Below, in pieces: positions 16,350 through 24,478 of a DNA stretch of 64,000 nucleotides. The DNA is from an uncultured Bacteroidales bacterium (GTDB lineage Bacteria; Bacteroidota; Bacteroidia; Bacteroidales; Paludibacteraceae): positions 53,031 to 117,030 of the forward strand of contig ONMU01000006.1 of assembly GCA_900319035.1 (NCBI GenBank), written 5' to 3'. Position numbers and translations under genes: made by a program. Below the pieces are notes generated by a model. It was given only the letters and a program-made list of their open reading frames with translations. It was not told the DNA's origin and made no database searches. Every line of letters begins with the position of its first letter. Positions within the stretch are counted from its first letter, which is position 1.

Positions 16350-16985
16350 ACCAACCATCAATACACATACAATCCCCCTATAGCACAGCGTCCTCACCCC
16401 TATAGGAACATAGTTCCGTCCTCAACCCTATAGCTCCGCGTCCTAATTCCTAAAGTGCAACGTCCTCTAAACTAAAATAAAACCATCATGACCACATTTC
16501 GTAATCTGAATGTATATATCAAATCAAAAGAGTTAGTAAAGCAAATATACGAACTCTTGAAGAAGTTCCCCCATGAGGAACAGTTTGCTCTAAGCGACCA
16601 ACTTCGCAGAGCTGTTATCTCTATCCCCTCGAATATTGCAGAAGGCTCTGGACGTAATTCGCAAAAAGACCAAGCGCATTTCTATAACATCGCATATGGT
16701 TCTTTAATGGAGGTGTTCTCTCAGTTGGATCTTGCATGCGACCTTGGGTATATTAGTCACGAGGAGTTTGAACAAATGGAATTATTAATCAATGAGGAAG
16801 CGAAAATGTTATCTGGTCTCATCGCCAAGCGTAAACAACCTATAGCGCAGCGCCCTCACCCCTATAGCTCCGCGTCCCAACCCCTATAGGAACTCTGTTC
16901 CGTCCTAACTCCTATAGCGCAGCGTCCTCTAACCTATAGTGCAACGTCCTAACCCCTATAGCGAAGCGTCCTCTAAACTGAAAAT
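16350..16985 (+). repeat. Degenerate CCTATAG / CGTCCT tandem repeats
   Basis: Short units such as CCCCTATAGCGCAGCGTCCT recur about five times at 16372-16470 and again about seven times at 16835-16980, on both sides of the four-helix-bundle gene and into its 3' end. The last 15 codons of that gene (PIAQRPHPYSSASQPL) are repeat sequence. Confidence 0.7.
16488..16889 (+). CDS. Four-helix-bundle protein (23S rRNA intervening-sequence family)
   Basis: A 133-aa protein with the family signature: NLNVYIKSKELVKQIYELLK, then FALSDQLRRAVISIPSNIAE, GSGR and a final helix. Relatives are encoded in 23S rRNA intervening sequences and as accessory proteins of diversity-generating retroelements; the function of free-standing copies is unknown. 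Copies also lie at 38024 and 56939. The C-terminal tail is read from the flanking repeat array, so the original stop has been replaced. It stands alone between the PIN-like operon and the polysaccharide promoter. Confidence 0.85.
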   Translation: MTTFRNLNVYIKSKELVKQIYELLKKFPHEEQFALSDQLRRAVISIPSNIAEGSGRNSQKDQAHFYNIAYGSLMEVFSQLDLACDLGYISHEEFEQMELLINEEAKMLSGLIAKRKQPIAQRPHPYSSASQPL

Positions 16986-17007
16986 TAATTACCAATTTAA
17001 AAGCTCC

Positions 17008-17096
17008 AATCTTCGTTTTTAGGTTAAAAATCTAATTTTTTTAACGAATATTGGGCTTTTTCTTGCATATGTAAGATTTTTTTTGTACCTTTGCAC
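17008..17096 (+). promoter_or_regulatory. Conserved promoter module, polysaccharide copy
   Basis: A ~90-bp module contains CAATCTTCGTTTTTAGGTTA, an AGNTTAAAAATCTA palindrome-like block, GAATATTGGGCTTTTT, the TTGCATATGT box and TACCTTTG (17086-17093) followed by CACGC. It is almost repeated at 61468-61555 (Kiwa) and partly at 57365-57432 (five-gene operon). It starts the polysaccharide operon. Confidence 0.75.
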
Positions 17097-17152
17097 GCAA
17101 AATTTTTTTTGTGCACATATGTGTATGCACGTATACGAGAAAAATAAACAAA

Positions 17153-17572
17153 ATGAGTAAACAAACAACAATAAACGACTGCAAGATTATAGACTTGCGA
17201 AAAATCCACGATCCTCGTGGAAATCTGACACCGATTGAAGGAGGAGTAGATGTGCCGTTTGATATCAAGCGGATTTACTATCTGTATGACGTACCAGGAG
17301 GCGAGAGTAGAGGTTCGCATGCACATAAGGAGTTGCAGCAATTAATTGTGGCTGCGAGTGGATCCTTTACAGTGACGCTTGATGACGGAACAAACAAAAA
17401 GTCATTCAATCTCAATCGTTCGTACTATGGACTTTTGGTGGTTCCTGGAATTTGGCGCGATTTGGATGATTTTTCCTCTGGAGCGGTGTTGTTGTGCTTA
17501 GCGAGCGAGCATTATAAAGCCTCTGACTATATACGCGATTATGATGAATTTTTAAGGTATAAAGAAGTATGA
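17153..17572 (+). CDS. Sugar 3,4-ketoisomerase, copy 1 (FdtA/QdtA/WxcM-like)
   Basis: A 139-aa single-domain cupin. The opening (TINDCKIIDLRKIHDPRGNL), the DVPGGESRGSHAHKELQQLI segment with its metal/substrate His pair (H-A-H), and the YYGLLVVPGIWRDL strand are those of dTDP-4-keto-6-deoxyglucose 3,4-ketoisomerases. These make the precursor of 3-amino-3,6-dideoxy sugars. The start MSKQ is chosen over the GTG at 17111 because it aligns with copy 2. It is the first gene of the operon and overlaps copy 2 by 4 bases. No aminotransferase or dTDP-glucose dehydratase is in the window, so the donor must be made elsewhere. Confidence 0.85.
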   Translation: MSKQTTINDCKIIDLRKIHDPRGNLTPIEGGVDVPFDIKRIYYLYDVPGGESRGSHAHKELQQLIVAASGSFTVTLDDGTNKKSFNLNRSYYGLLVVPGIWRDLDDFSSGAVLLCLASEHYKASDYIRDYDEFLRYKEV

Positions 17573-17991
17573 GTAAGAAAACGACTATAGCAGACTGCAA
17601 AATTATTGATTTGCGCAAGTTTAAAGCTCCGCAGGGCAATATAACGCCCATTGAGGGGGGGGGGGGGGATATCCCCTTCGAAATAAAGCGCGTATTTTAC
17701 CAATATGATGTGCCTGGCGGCGAGAGCCGTGGAGCGCATGCTCATATCAAAGATCAACAATTTTTGATTGCGATAAGCGGTTCATTTGAGGTAATGATCG
17801 ATGATGGGACAAATAGGGATATTATTGCTTTAAAACAACCATACTACGGATTGTTAGTGCCTCCCGGAATATGGTCAGCGGAGCAAGGCTTCTCTTCCGG
17901 AAGTGTATGTCTTGTTTTGACGGATAATGGATATGAGGCGGAAGATTATATTCGCGATTATGAAGAATTTTTGAAATATAAGCAACAATGA
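17569..17991 (+). CDS. Sugar 3,4-ketoisomerase, copy 2, with poly-G tract
   Basis: A 140-aa tandem paralog of the preceding gene, with the same RGAHAH motif and the WSAEQGFSSGSVCLV strand. A run of 14 G (17655-17668) encodes extra glycines (PIEGGGGD) where copy 1 has PIEGGVD. A homopolymer this long inside a coding frame is prone to slipped-strand change; in this sequence it is in frame. It may switch this enzyme on and off. The ATG of a truncated acetyltransferase remnant overlaps its stop. Copies 1 and 2 may make different sugars. Confidence 0.85.
   Translation: MSKKTTIADCKIIDLRKFKAPQGNITPIEGGGGDIPFEIKRVFYQYDVPGGESRGAHAHIKDQQFLIAISGSFEVMIDDGTNRDIIALKQPYYGLLVPPGIWSAEQGFSSGSVCLVLTDNGYEAEDYIRDYEEFLKYKQQ
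17655..17668 (+). repeat. Poly-G(14) tract, candidate phase-variation site
   Basis: Fourteen consecutive G inside the second ketoisomerase gene. Gain or loss of one base would shift the frame about 30 codons into the gene. Confidence 0.7.
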
Positions 17992-18065
17992 CAAAATTAT
18001 CATCAAATTTTGAATTGGATAGATATGGTCTGCATGTGCGATTAGTGCGTGAGAAAGATGAATAA
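17988..18065 (+). pseudogene. Acetyltransferase remnant (5' end)
   Basis: Reads MTKLSSNFELDRYGLHVRLV then REKDE and stop. This aligns with the first 25 residues of the intact GNAT gene at 22245 (MIKLPDNFEIDKYGLHARFV). The rest of the gene is gone. Confidence 0.8.
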
Positions 18066-18151
18066 GAAACTTATCTTCTCGTATCTGACCCGTACGTCTC
18101 CAGAATGTGGAAAGTAAAGAATAATGAATCGAAATGCAATATAGACCATTA

Positions 18152-18214
18152 CATATCATAATGCCTATGGCAGGGGAGGGAAGTCGGTTCTTAAAGGAAG
18201 GATGGACAATTTAG
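18152..18214 (+). pseudogene. Nucleotidyltransferase remnant (5' end)
   Basis: Reads HIIMPMAGEGSRFLKEGWTI then stop. It matches the first strand and glycine-rich loop of sugar-nucleotidyltransferases, as in the intact gene at 20204 (TIIIPMAGLSSRFTKAGY). Together with the acetyltransferase stub it marks a deletion scar in the polysaccharide operon. Confidence 0.7.
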
Positions 18215-18264
18215 AAATAAATAAACTTTTTGAAAATTAACAAATAAGATATAAACATTAAATA

Positions 18265-18666
18265 ATGGATAATTTACACCAACGAATCGTCATCGATTTG
18301 GATGACACATTATCAATCACCCATCACGGGGATTATGAAAATAGTGCTCCGATACTCTCAACAATAGAGACACTGCGTAAGTATAAGGAGCAAGGGTTTG
18401 AAATAGTCATTTATTCGAGCCGTAATATGCGTACCTACAATACAAATGTGGGTAAGATAAACATATACACATTGCCAAATATTATTAACTGGTTGCGTAA
18501 ATATGACGTGCCGTTTGATGAGGTGATTGTAGGTAAGCCGTGGTGTGGATTCGAAGGATTCTATGTAGATGATAAATGTGTGCGTCCTTCAGAATTTAAT
18601 AGAATGACGTACGAGGAGATTCAAGATTTGTTGAAGAAAGAAAAAGAATACACGCATCAGGCATGA
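18265..18666 (+). CDS. HAD-type phosphatase of polysaccharide synthesis
   Basis: A 133-aa HAD-fold protein with nucleophile motif I (IVIDLDDTLSIT, Asp12 and Asp14) and motif II at IVIYSSRNMRT. GKPWCGFEGFYVDD carries the Lys and final acidic pair. Short HADs of this type sit in capsule loci as hexose-phosphate or capsule biosynthesis phosphatases. The stop overlaps the next start by 4 bases. The substrate is unknown; with the neighbouring sugar kinase-like and nucleotidyltransferase genes it probably helps prepare a phosphorylated precursor. Confidence 0.75.
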   Translation: MDNLHQRIVIDLDDTLSITHHGDYENSAPILSTIETLRKYKEQGFEIVIYSSRNMRTYNTNVGKINIYTLPNIINWLRKYDVPFDEVIVGKPWCGFEGFYVDDKCVRPSEFNRMTYEEIQDLLKKEKEYTHQA

Positions 18667-20207
18667 TCTTAATAACCTCCGCTGCATATTGTTCTCCTGC
18701 GCTGGTTGCCGAGTTTGGAAAATTGCCACCATGCATGTTGCCGGTGCAGAATAAGAGATTGTATGAGCATCAGTTAGCGCTGATGCCATTGGATATGCAT
18801 GTTGTGCTGACTCTTCCTCAATCGTATATGCTTTCAGAATACGATTCGAAGAAACTTACGATACGAGGGGTTGAAGTGCTTTATCTTGACGAAAACTTGT
18901 CTTTGGGTGGGTCTGTATATGAAACGCTTAAGCGAATAGGCACTATGGATGAACCATTATATATCTTGCATGGAGATACTTTATTCTCTCGCTTGGATTT
19001 CCAAACAGATGCGTATGCTGTAGCTCAACCGGAAGATGACTATACTTGGGCTAAGTCCAATGAAAGTGGAAAAGTATATGCTGGTTGGTTTGCTTTTGCC
19101 GATATGAAGGATTTTAAAACAGCATTACGTATCAACGAAATGAGTTTTGTGAAGAGTCATGAATGGTATGCTAGGCGACACAATGTGCAAGATATCGAAT
19201 TACCAGATTGGTTGGACTTCGGATTGGTAAACTCCTACTATCGCTCCTGTTCGCGCTTGACTACGCAGCGTGCGTTTAATGACTTGAGGATTAGTCGGTA
19301 TGCTGTGCAAAAATATAGCTGCGACAAGAAAAAGATGCGCGCGGAGGCAGAGTGGTTTAAGGCTTTGCCGTACGATTTGCGGCACTATGCACCGGCTGTA
19401 TGGGATAGCGGAGAGAATGATGGAAAAGGCTATTATGAGATAGAGTATTTCTACAATAGCACGTTAGCAAATTTATGGGTGTTTGGCGAGAATCCGTTTG
19501 CGACATGGAAGGAGATTTTGGGGGCTTGTGCAGAGTTCTTTGCGGATGAATATAAGCATAAACCGCTGAACATCGAAGAAATCGCAAAGGAGAATGATGG
19601 CCTGTTTGTGACAAAGACAAAACAACGTTTGGCTACATTCTGCAAGTATAATGACGTGTCGATGGATGAGGCATGGAAAATAAATGGGAGAACGACACCA
19701 TGTTTAAATGCCATATTAGAGGAGTTAGATGATGCTATTGTTAAGCATGATGTACGCTTTGCATCGCTAATGCACGGAGATACATGTTTCAGTAACATCT
19801 TGTATGACTTCAAATCAAAGAGTGTCAAGGTAATTGATCCGCGCGGATTGTCCGCAAATGGACGGTTGAGTCTATGGGGAGATGTACGATATGATGTAGC
19901 CAAATTGGCGCACTCTGTGTTAGGCATGTACGACTATATCATAGGAGGACGGTATTCATATCAACAATATGCATCGCGCGATTTGAGTCTTTCTTTTGAT
20001 ACCCCTCAGACGATAAACGATATACAAAATTATTTCCAGCAGATGCATTTTGCAGGATATACTATAGCAGAATTGCAAGTGTATCCGATTATGATTTTGC
20101 TATTCTTGTCTATGTTGCCGTTGCATGCAGATAGACCGGATCGTCAACAAGCATTTTTAGCAAATGCCTTAAGATTATACGTTGAATATAAACAAAATAC
20201 ACTATGA
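18663..20207 (+). CDS. Nucleotidyltransferase-like plus phosphotransferase-like fusion
   Basis: A 514-aa two-domain protein. Residues about 1-210 resemble a degenerate sugar-nucleotidyltransferase (LPPCMLPVQNKRLYEHQLAL, ILHGDTLFSRL). Residues about 240-500 resemble an aminoglycoside phosphotransferase/choline kinase fold, with the catalytic loop LMHGDTCFSNILYDF and the metal Asp in VKVIDPRG. A kinase plus nucleotidyltransferase in one chain would phosphorylate and activate a small molecule or sugar. Such fusions occur in Bacteroidota capsule loci. Both ends overlap their neighbours by 4 bases. Confidence 0.7.
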   Translation: MILITSAAYCSPALVAEFGKLPPCMLPVQNKRLYEHQLALMPLDMHVVLTLPQSYMLSEYDSKKLTIRGVEVLYLDENLSLGGSVYETLKRIGTMDEPLYILHGDTLFSRLDFQTDAYAVAQPEDDYTWAKSNESGKVYAGWFAFADMKDFKTALRINEMSFVKSHEWYARRHNVQDIELPDWLDFGLVNSYYRSCSRLTTQRAFNDLRISRYAVQKYSCDKKKMRAEAEWFKALPYDLRHYAPAVWDSGENDGKGYYEIEYFYNSTLANLWVFGENPFATWKEILGACAEFFADEYKHKPLNIEEIAKENDGLFVTKTKQRLATFCKYNDVSMDEAWKINGRTTPCLNAILEELDDAIVKHDVRFASLMHGDTCFSNILYDFKSKSVKVIDPRGLSANGRLSLWGDVRYDVAKLAHSVLGMYDYIIGGRYSYQQYASRDLSLSFDTPQTINDIQNYFQQMHFAGYTIAELQVYPIMILLFLSMLPLHADRPDRQQAFLANALRLYVEYKQNTL

Positions 20208-20932
20208 CGATAATTATTCCTATGGCGGGATTGAGTTCCCGTTTCACCAAAGCAGGCTACACGTTGCCGAAGTACATGCTCTATGTGAAAGACAAGAGTC
20301 TATTTGATTTGGCAGTGAGCAGTTTTAGCAAATATTTCGAGACATGCCGCTTTGTGTTCGTGGTTCGTGATGTGTTTGACACCCCTCGTTTTGTAAAAGA
20401 GGAATGCATATTATTAGGCATCAAAGATTATGATATTGTGACATTAGCAAATCCCACGCGCGGACAAGCAGAAACTGTACTAAAAGGTATAGAAGGTGCA
20501 GGAATTTCTTCAGATGAAGCGATATTGATTTTCAATATTGATACTTTCCGCTTTGGGTATACATTCCCAGAAAATATAGATCAGTGGGATGGATATCTAG
20601 AGACGTTTGTGGGAACTGGAGATAACTGGTCATATGCCAAGACCGAGGATGGCTCTCCAACCAGTAAAGTAGTTGAGACAGCAGAGAAACGTCCTATATC
20701 ACAATATTGCTCAACAGGAATGTACTATTTCCGCCGTGCGGTAGATTTTCTTGACGCATATGATGAGGAGTTTACAGCTCCGACTGCGAAAGAACTATAT
20801 ATTGCACCGCTCTATAACTACCTAATCAAACAGGGAAAAGATATTTATATCAGTGTTATTCCGAGAGAATTGGTATTGTTCTGTGGAGTACCGCAAGAGT
20901 ATGAAGAGTATTTGAGGGAAAATATTAAATAA
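20204..20932 (+). CDS. Sugar-phosphate nucleotidyltransferase
   Basis: A 242-aa GT-A-like nucleotidyltransferase. The opening TIIIPMAGLSSRFTKAGYTL, KYMLYV and ANPTRGQAETVLKG match the NTP-binding loop of glucose-1-phosphate thymidylyltransferase-type enzymes. AILIFNIDTFRF carries the metal Asp. It starts inside the stop of the preceding fusion gene. Together with the HAD and kinase-like genes it forms a precursor-activation unit. The exact sugar and nucleotide cannot be told from sequence. Confidence 0.8.
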   Translation: MTIIIPMAGLSSRFTKAGYTLPKYMLYVKDKSLFDLAVSSFSKYFETCRFVFVVRDVFDTPRFVKEECILLGIKDYDIVTLANPTRGQAETVLKGIEGAGISSDEAILIFNIDTFRFGYTFPENIDQWDGYLETFVGTGDNWSYAKTEDGSPTSKVVETAEKRPISQYCSTGMYYFRRAVDFLDAYDEEFTAPTAKELYIAPLYNYLIKQGKDIYISVIPRELVLFCGVPQEYEEYLRENIK

Positions 20933-20934
20933 TT

Positions 20935-21834
20935 ATGAAGATAGCAGTATTATTATTTGGACACTTAAGGGATTTTGAGAAGTGTGCAGATTCATTAAAT
21001 AAGAATCTGCTTTCTCAGTATGACTGTGATGTGTTTATTCATACATGGGACGAGACGGATCACAAATCCAAGACATGGCATGGTGATAACCGCTTTGAAA
21101 TAAAGAAAGTAGATGAAGCGGTTATTGAACAAGTAAAGAATTACTACAATCCTAAAGCTTTGACAATAGAGCATCAAGAGAAGTATGAGAAGGAAAGAAT
21201 AATACAATCACCTTATTCCGAGAATTTTAAACTATCTTCGGCTGTTCCATATTACATGTTCTATACAATGAATAAAGCTAATCAATTGAGATGGGAGTAC
21301 GAAAAGAAGAATGGAATATACTATGATTATATCATCGTAACAAGACCGGATGTTCGATTAAAAAAGCCTTTTGAGATAGAGAAATATATTAAGCAGTTAG
21401 AGGTGCTTGGATTCGATATGAATTCTTGCAGATTTTTCGGAGCATCTGAGCATCAATGGTTTAATGAATTAGGTTACACTGTAACTAATTCCGCTAATGA
21501 CATATTCTTTTTTGCTAAGCCGGAAGTGGTGGATAAATACATAAAGGTAAATGTTGAATTGACAGAAGGGGAAATTGAGAAATATATGATAAATGCGGTT
21601 TCCGTATATACAGCTAAAGAAATACGAAGCGGAATAATGCCGATACCTTTGATTTATATGATGGATAGTGATTGGGATTTTAGTGCTGTAAGAATTCATC
21701 AAAAACCGAAAGCCCAAATTAAGCCGTGGAAGAAAGTAATATTCGGCATTTTAGCTGTTCTCTTTTATCCGATTTTTAGATTGCAAAAGAAGTATCGGAT
21801 AATAAACTATTATGAATACAAACAATATGAATAG
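20935..21834 (+). CDS. Glycosyltransferase-like capsular protein
   Basis: A 299-aa protein beginning MKIAVLLFGHLRDFEKCADS with CDVFIHTWDETD. It has the pattern of the capsular biosynthesis family that transfers sugars (a Rossmann-like start, a YIIVTRPDVRL motif with R-x-D, and a following DIFFFAKPEVVDKY). A hydrophobic basic C-terminal segment (KKVIFGILAVLFYPIFRLQK) could bind the inner membrane surface. It follows the nucleotidyltransferase by 2 bases. A glycosyltransferase role is probable; donor and acceptor are unknown. Confidence 0.65.
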   Translation: MKIAVLLFGHLRDFEKCADSLNKNLLSQYDCDVFIHTWDETDHKSKTWHGDNRFEIKKVDEAVIEQVKNYYNPKALTIEHQEKYEKERIIQSPYSENFKLSSAVPYYMFYTMNKANQLRWEYEKKNGIYYDYIIVTRPDVRLKKPFEIEKYIKQLEVLGFDMNSCRFFGASEHQWFNELGYTVTNSANDIFFFAKPEVVDKYIKVNVELTEGEIEKYMINAVSVYTAKEIRSGIMPIPLIYMMDSDWDFSAVRIHQKPKAQIKPWKKVIFGILAVLFYPIFRLQKKYRIINYYEYKQYE

Positions 21835-21842
21835 ATGTTATT

Positions 21843-22243
21843 ATGCAAAAGTCCACAATTATCGATTGCTACATCCATAGATCTGCGAAAAAAGCGATTT
21901 GCGATGAAACATCGCACTGATGGTGAGAGGAATAAATAGATGTGCTGTTTGAAATTAAGCGCGTATTTTACCAATATAGATATACTTGATGATGAAAACC
22001 ATGGAGCGCAGGCTCATTCAAAGATCAACTTTGGATTGCGATAAGCGGCTCAGAGGTAATGATTGATGATGGGATGAATAGGAATATTATTACATACGAA
22101 AAAACTATTATGGATTATTGATGCCTCCACGAATATGGTCTATTGAACAAGGATTTTCGTCTGGCAATGTATGTCTTATCTTGAAATGAATGTGATGCAA
22201 GCGAGTATAGTCGTAATTATGATGAATTTATAATATATAAAAA
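21843..22243 (+). pseudogene. Third sugar ketoisomerase copy, decayed
   Basis: Segments of all parts of the FdtA-like genes are visible in shifting frames: a MQKSTIIDC start, FEIKRVFYQY-like middle, GAQAHSKINF (for GAHAHIKDQQF), ...MIDDGMNRNI..., and the DYDEFIIYKK end. At least three frameshifts and several stops interrupt it. With the intact pair at 17153-17991 it shows repeated duplication followed by decay. It explains the 410-base gap here. Confidence 0.85.
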
Positions 22244-22244
22244 A

Positions 22245-22811
22245 ATGATTAAATTACCAGATAATTTTGAAATAGATAAGTATGGACTCCACGCGCGATT
22301 TGTGCGTGAAGAAGATGCCGAATTTATTGTGAGGATAAGGACAAATGTGAATTTATCGCGTTATATCCATAAGATAGATGCAGATGTAGAGAAACAGAGA
22401 CAGTGGATTCGTACGTACAAGGCACGCGAGCATGCTGGTGTTGATTATTACTTTATATTCTTTTATAATGGTAAGCCTGTTGGGCTGAATCGTATATACG
22501 ATATACGAGAAGACGGAACGTTTATCTGTGGTAGTTTTGTTTTTGATAGTCCCGATTACAAGATGGCATCTTTCGCATCGTGGATCATAGTACGTGAGAT
22601 AGCTTTTGAAGTATTAGGATTACGATTACAAGATGACTACATTGGCACGCATAAAGACAATAGGTCTGTTTTGACTATACAAAAGATGATGGGTAGTAAA
22701 CAATATGGAGAAAGAGAAGATGAGAACGGAACTTACATTATTTCTCGACTAACAAAAGAAGATTTCTATGCCAACAAGGCAAAGATTGAACATATGTTAC
22801 CAAAAAATTAA
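22245..22811 (+). CDS. GNAT-family N-acetyltransferase
   Basis: A 188-aa protein of the acetyltransferase_3 type: LHARFVREEDAEFIVRIRTN opening, a central WIVREIAFEVLGL strand/helix and a C-terminal NRSVLTIQKMMGSKQYGERE acetyl-CoA or pantetheine region. It is followed by an acyl carrier protein and an AMP-ligase, so its acyl donor may be the loaded carrier rather than acetyl-CoA. A truncated cousin lies at 17988. A role in N-acylating an amino sugar of the polysaccharide is likely. Confidence 0.75.
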   Translation: MIKLPDNFEIDKYGLHARFVREEDAEFIVRIRTNVNLSRYIHKIDADVEKQRQWIRTYKAREHAGVDYYFIFFYNGKPVGLNRIYDIREDGTFICGSFVFDSPDYKMASFASWIIVREIAFEVLGLRLQDDYIGTHKDNRSVLTIQKMMGSKQYGEREDENGTYIISRLTKEDFYANKAKIEHMLPKN

Positions 22812-22817
22812 TAGATA

Positions 22818-23048
22818 ATGAATATACAAGAAAAAGTAAAGCAAATAGTCGCAAGTGTGTGCGATGTTGCGGTAGAGAATGTGACATTGAATAGTGCAAT
22901 CGGCGATTTTCCTGCATGGGATAGTATGGGTAATTTAGCCATTCTCCAACAAGTAGAAGTTGAGTTTGGCATTCAATTCAACCCTAAAGAAATGATGACC
23001 ATAGAGGATGTTAATGATATTGTTAGGGCAGTAGAGGAAAAACTATAA
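22818..23048 (+). CDS. Acyl carrier protein
   Basis: A 76-aa four-helix carrier. The phosphopantetheine attachment Ser is in WDSMGNL (about residue 37). It is acidic throughout, of typical length, and ends at the start of the AMP-ligase gene (1-base overlap). It is dedicated to the adjacent ligase by context; it is not the fatty-acid ACP. Confidence 0.85.
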   Translation: MNIQEKVKQIVASVCDVAVENVTLNSAIGDFPAWDSMGNLAILQQVEVEFGIQFNPKEMMTIEDVNDIVRAVEEKL

Positions 23049-24478
23049 TGTTATCTATAGAGCAACAAATATATCAGAATGCGCAAACTATGCCGAATTA
23101 CACGGCTGTAGTTTCTATGTCCGCAGAAATCACATATTATGATCTATGGGCAAATATTGCGCGTGTGGCTGTGTATCTTAAAGAAACGTATCACCTCAAT
23201 GTGGGCGACCGATTGATTTTATCTGCGAGTGGAGATTTAGGGTTTGTATATACATACTTTGCACTTCATGTCATAGGATGTGTTGCTGTTCCAATAGATC
23301 CCGATGTGGTCGAGGCAAGGTTTAATTATATAAACGCAGAAATTGAACCCCAATTGATTATTGGTACACTTCGTCGTTTAAATAAGAAGACGCTTTCTTT
23401 CGATAAACTATTTGATGCTGCATTTTATCATACATCATTAGGATATAAGGTTTCTTCTATCCAAAGATCAATGGATGAACCAGCTGATATATTATTCACT
23501 ACCGGTACAACAGGAGCGCCCAAAGGTGTTGTGTTAACGCACACTAATTTGGCAGCTGCAGCTCGAAATATCAACGAGTATATAGGTAATGATGATACGG
23601 ATGTTGAACTATTAGCTTTACCAGTTAGTCATTCTTTCGGATTAGGGCGATTGCGTTGTGTCTTATCTCGTGGAGGACAAATCATACTATTAGGTACGTT
23701 CGCAAGGATGAAGACTTTCTTCAAACTAATAAAAACGCATCACGTTACTGGGTTTGGAATGGTTCCTGCATCTTGGCTGTACATCAAAGAAATGAGCGGT
23801 GACATGATAAAAGAATTTGCAGATCAGCTGAATTATATAGAGATTGGAAGTTCGTTCATGCCAATAGAGGAGAAAGAGCTGCTTATGGAATGGTTACCGA
23901 AAACGCGGATATGTATGCACTACGGTTTGACGGAAGCGTCACGGAGCGCATTCATGGAATTTCATGAATATGCAAATAATCTGAATTCAATCGGCAAGTC
24001 AGCTCCGAATGTAGATGTTCGAATTATTGATGGAGAGATATGTGTAAAAGGGGAGCATGTGACCAATTGTTATTGGAATGAATCTCCCGATCGTATTGCG
24101 CAAGATTTTCATGGTGACTATTTTCGAACAGGAGATAGCGGATGGATGGACGAGGAAGGAAATATATATATCAACGGACGAATTAAAGAGATGATTAATG
24201 TTGGTGGTGAGAAGGTGAGTCCGATGGAGGTGGAGGATGTGCTGAATGCGATTCCGCAGATTAAAGAGAGTGCTTGTTGTGCGATGCCGGATAAGGTGAT
24301 GGGTGAAGTGGTGGAAGCGTTTATTGTGGAAAAGGAGCCGATTAGCGATACGGAGATACTAGAGATTATCCGTCCGCAGTTGGAGAACTATAAATGGCCG
24401 AAGAAAATAGTTAGAACTACAGAAATTCCGAAAACCAGTTCGGGAAAGATTCAGAGGTTGCAATTAAAAGAATGTTAA
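23048..24478 (+). CDS. AMP-forming acyl/amino acid ligase
   Basis: A 476-aa ANL-superfamily enzyme with the P-loop DILFTTGTTGAPKGVVLTH (about 155-173), YGLTEAS (about 295-301), FRTGDSGWMDEEGNI with the ATP-ribose Asp, and the C-terminal Lys in KTSSGKIQR. It would adenylate a carboxylic acid and load it on the carrier protein directly upstream. Together with the GNAT gene this makes an acylation branch that decorates the polysaccharide with a non-sugar acyl group. The substrate is not evident. Confidence 0.85.
   Translation: MLSIEQQIYQNAQTMPNYTAVVSMSAEITYYDLWANIARVAVYLKETYHLNVGDRLILSASGDLGFVYTYFALHVIGCVAVPIDPDVVEARFNYINAEIEPQLIIGTLRRLNKKTLSFDKLFDAAFYHTSLGYKVSSIQRSMDEPADILFTTGTTGAPKGVVLTHTNLAAAARNINEYIGNDDTDVELLALPVSHSFGLGRLRCVLSRGGQIILLGTFARMKTFFKLIKTHHVTGFGMVPASWLYIKEMSGDMIKEFADQLNYIEIGSSFMPIEEKELLMEWLPKTRICMHYGLTEASRSAFMEFHEYANNLNSIGKSAPNVDVRIIDGEICVKGEHVTNCYWNESPDRIAQDFHGDYFRTGDSGWMDEEGNIYINGRIKEMINVGGEKVSPMEVEDVLNAIPQIKESACCAMPDKVMGEVVEAFIVEKEPISDTEILEIIRPQLENYKWPKKIVRTTEIPKTSSGKIQRLQLKEC

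Noticed and set aside
17655..17668. Poly-G(14) as a pure assembly error
   Set aside because: The frame is intact with 14 G and the gene is otherwise conserved; an error in length cannot be excluded, but the tract itself is probably real.
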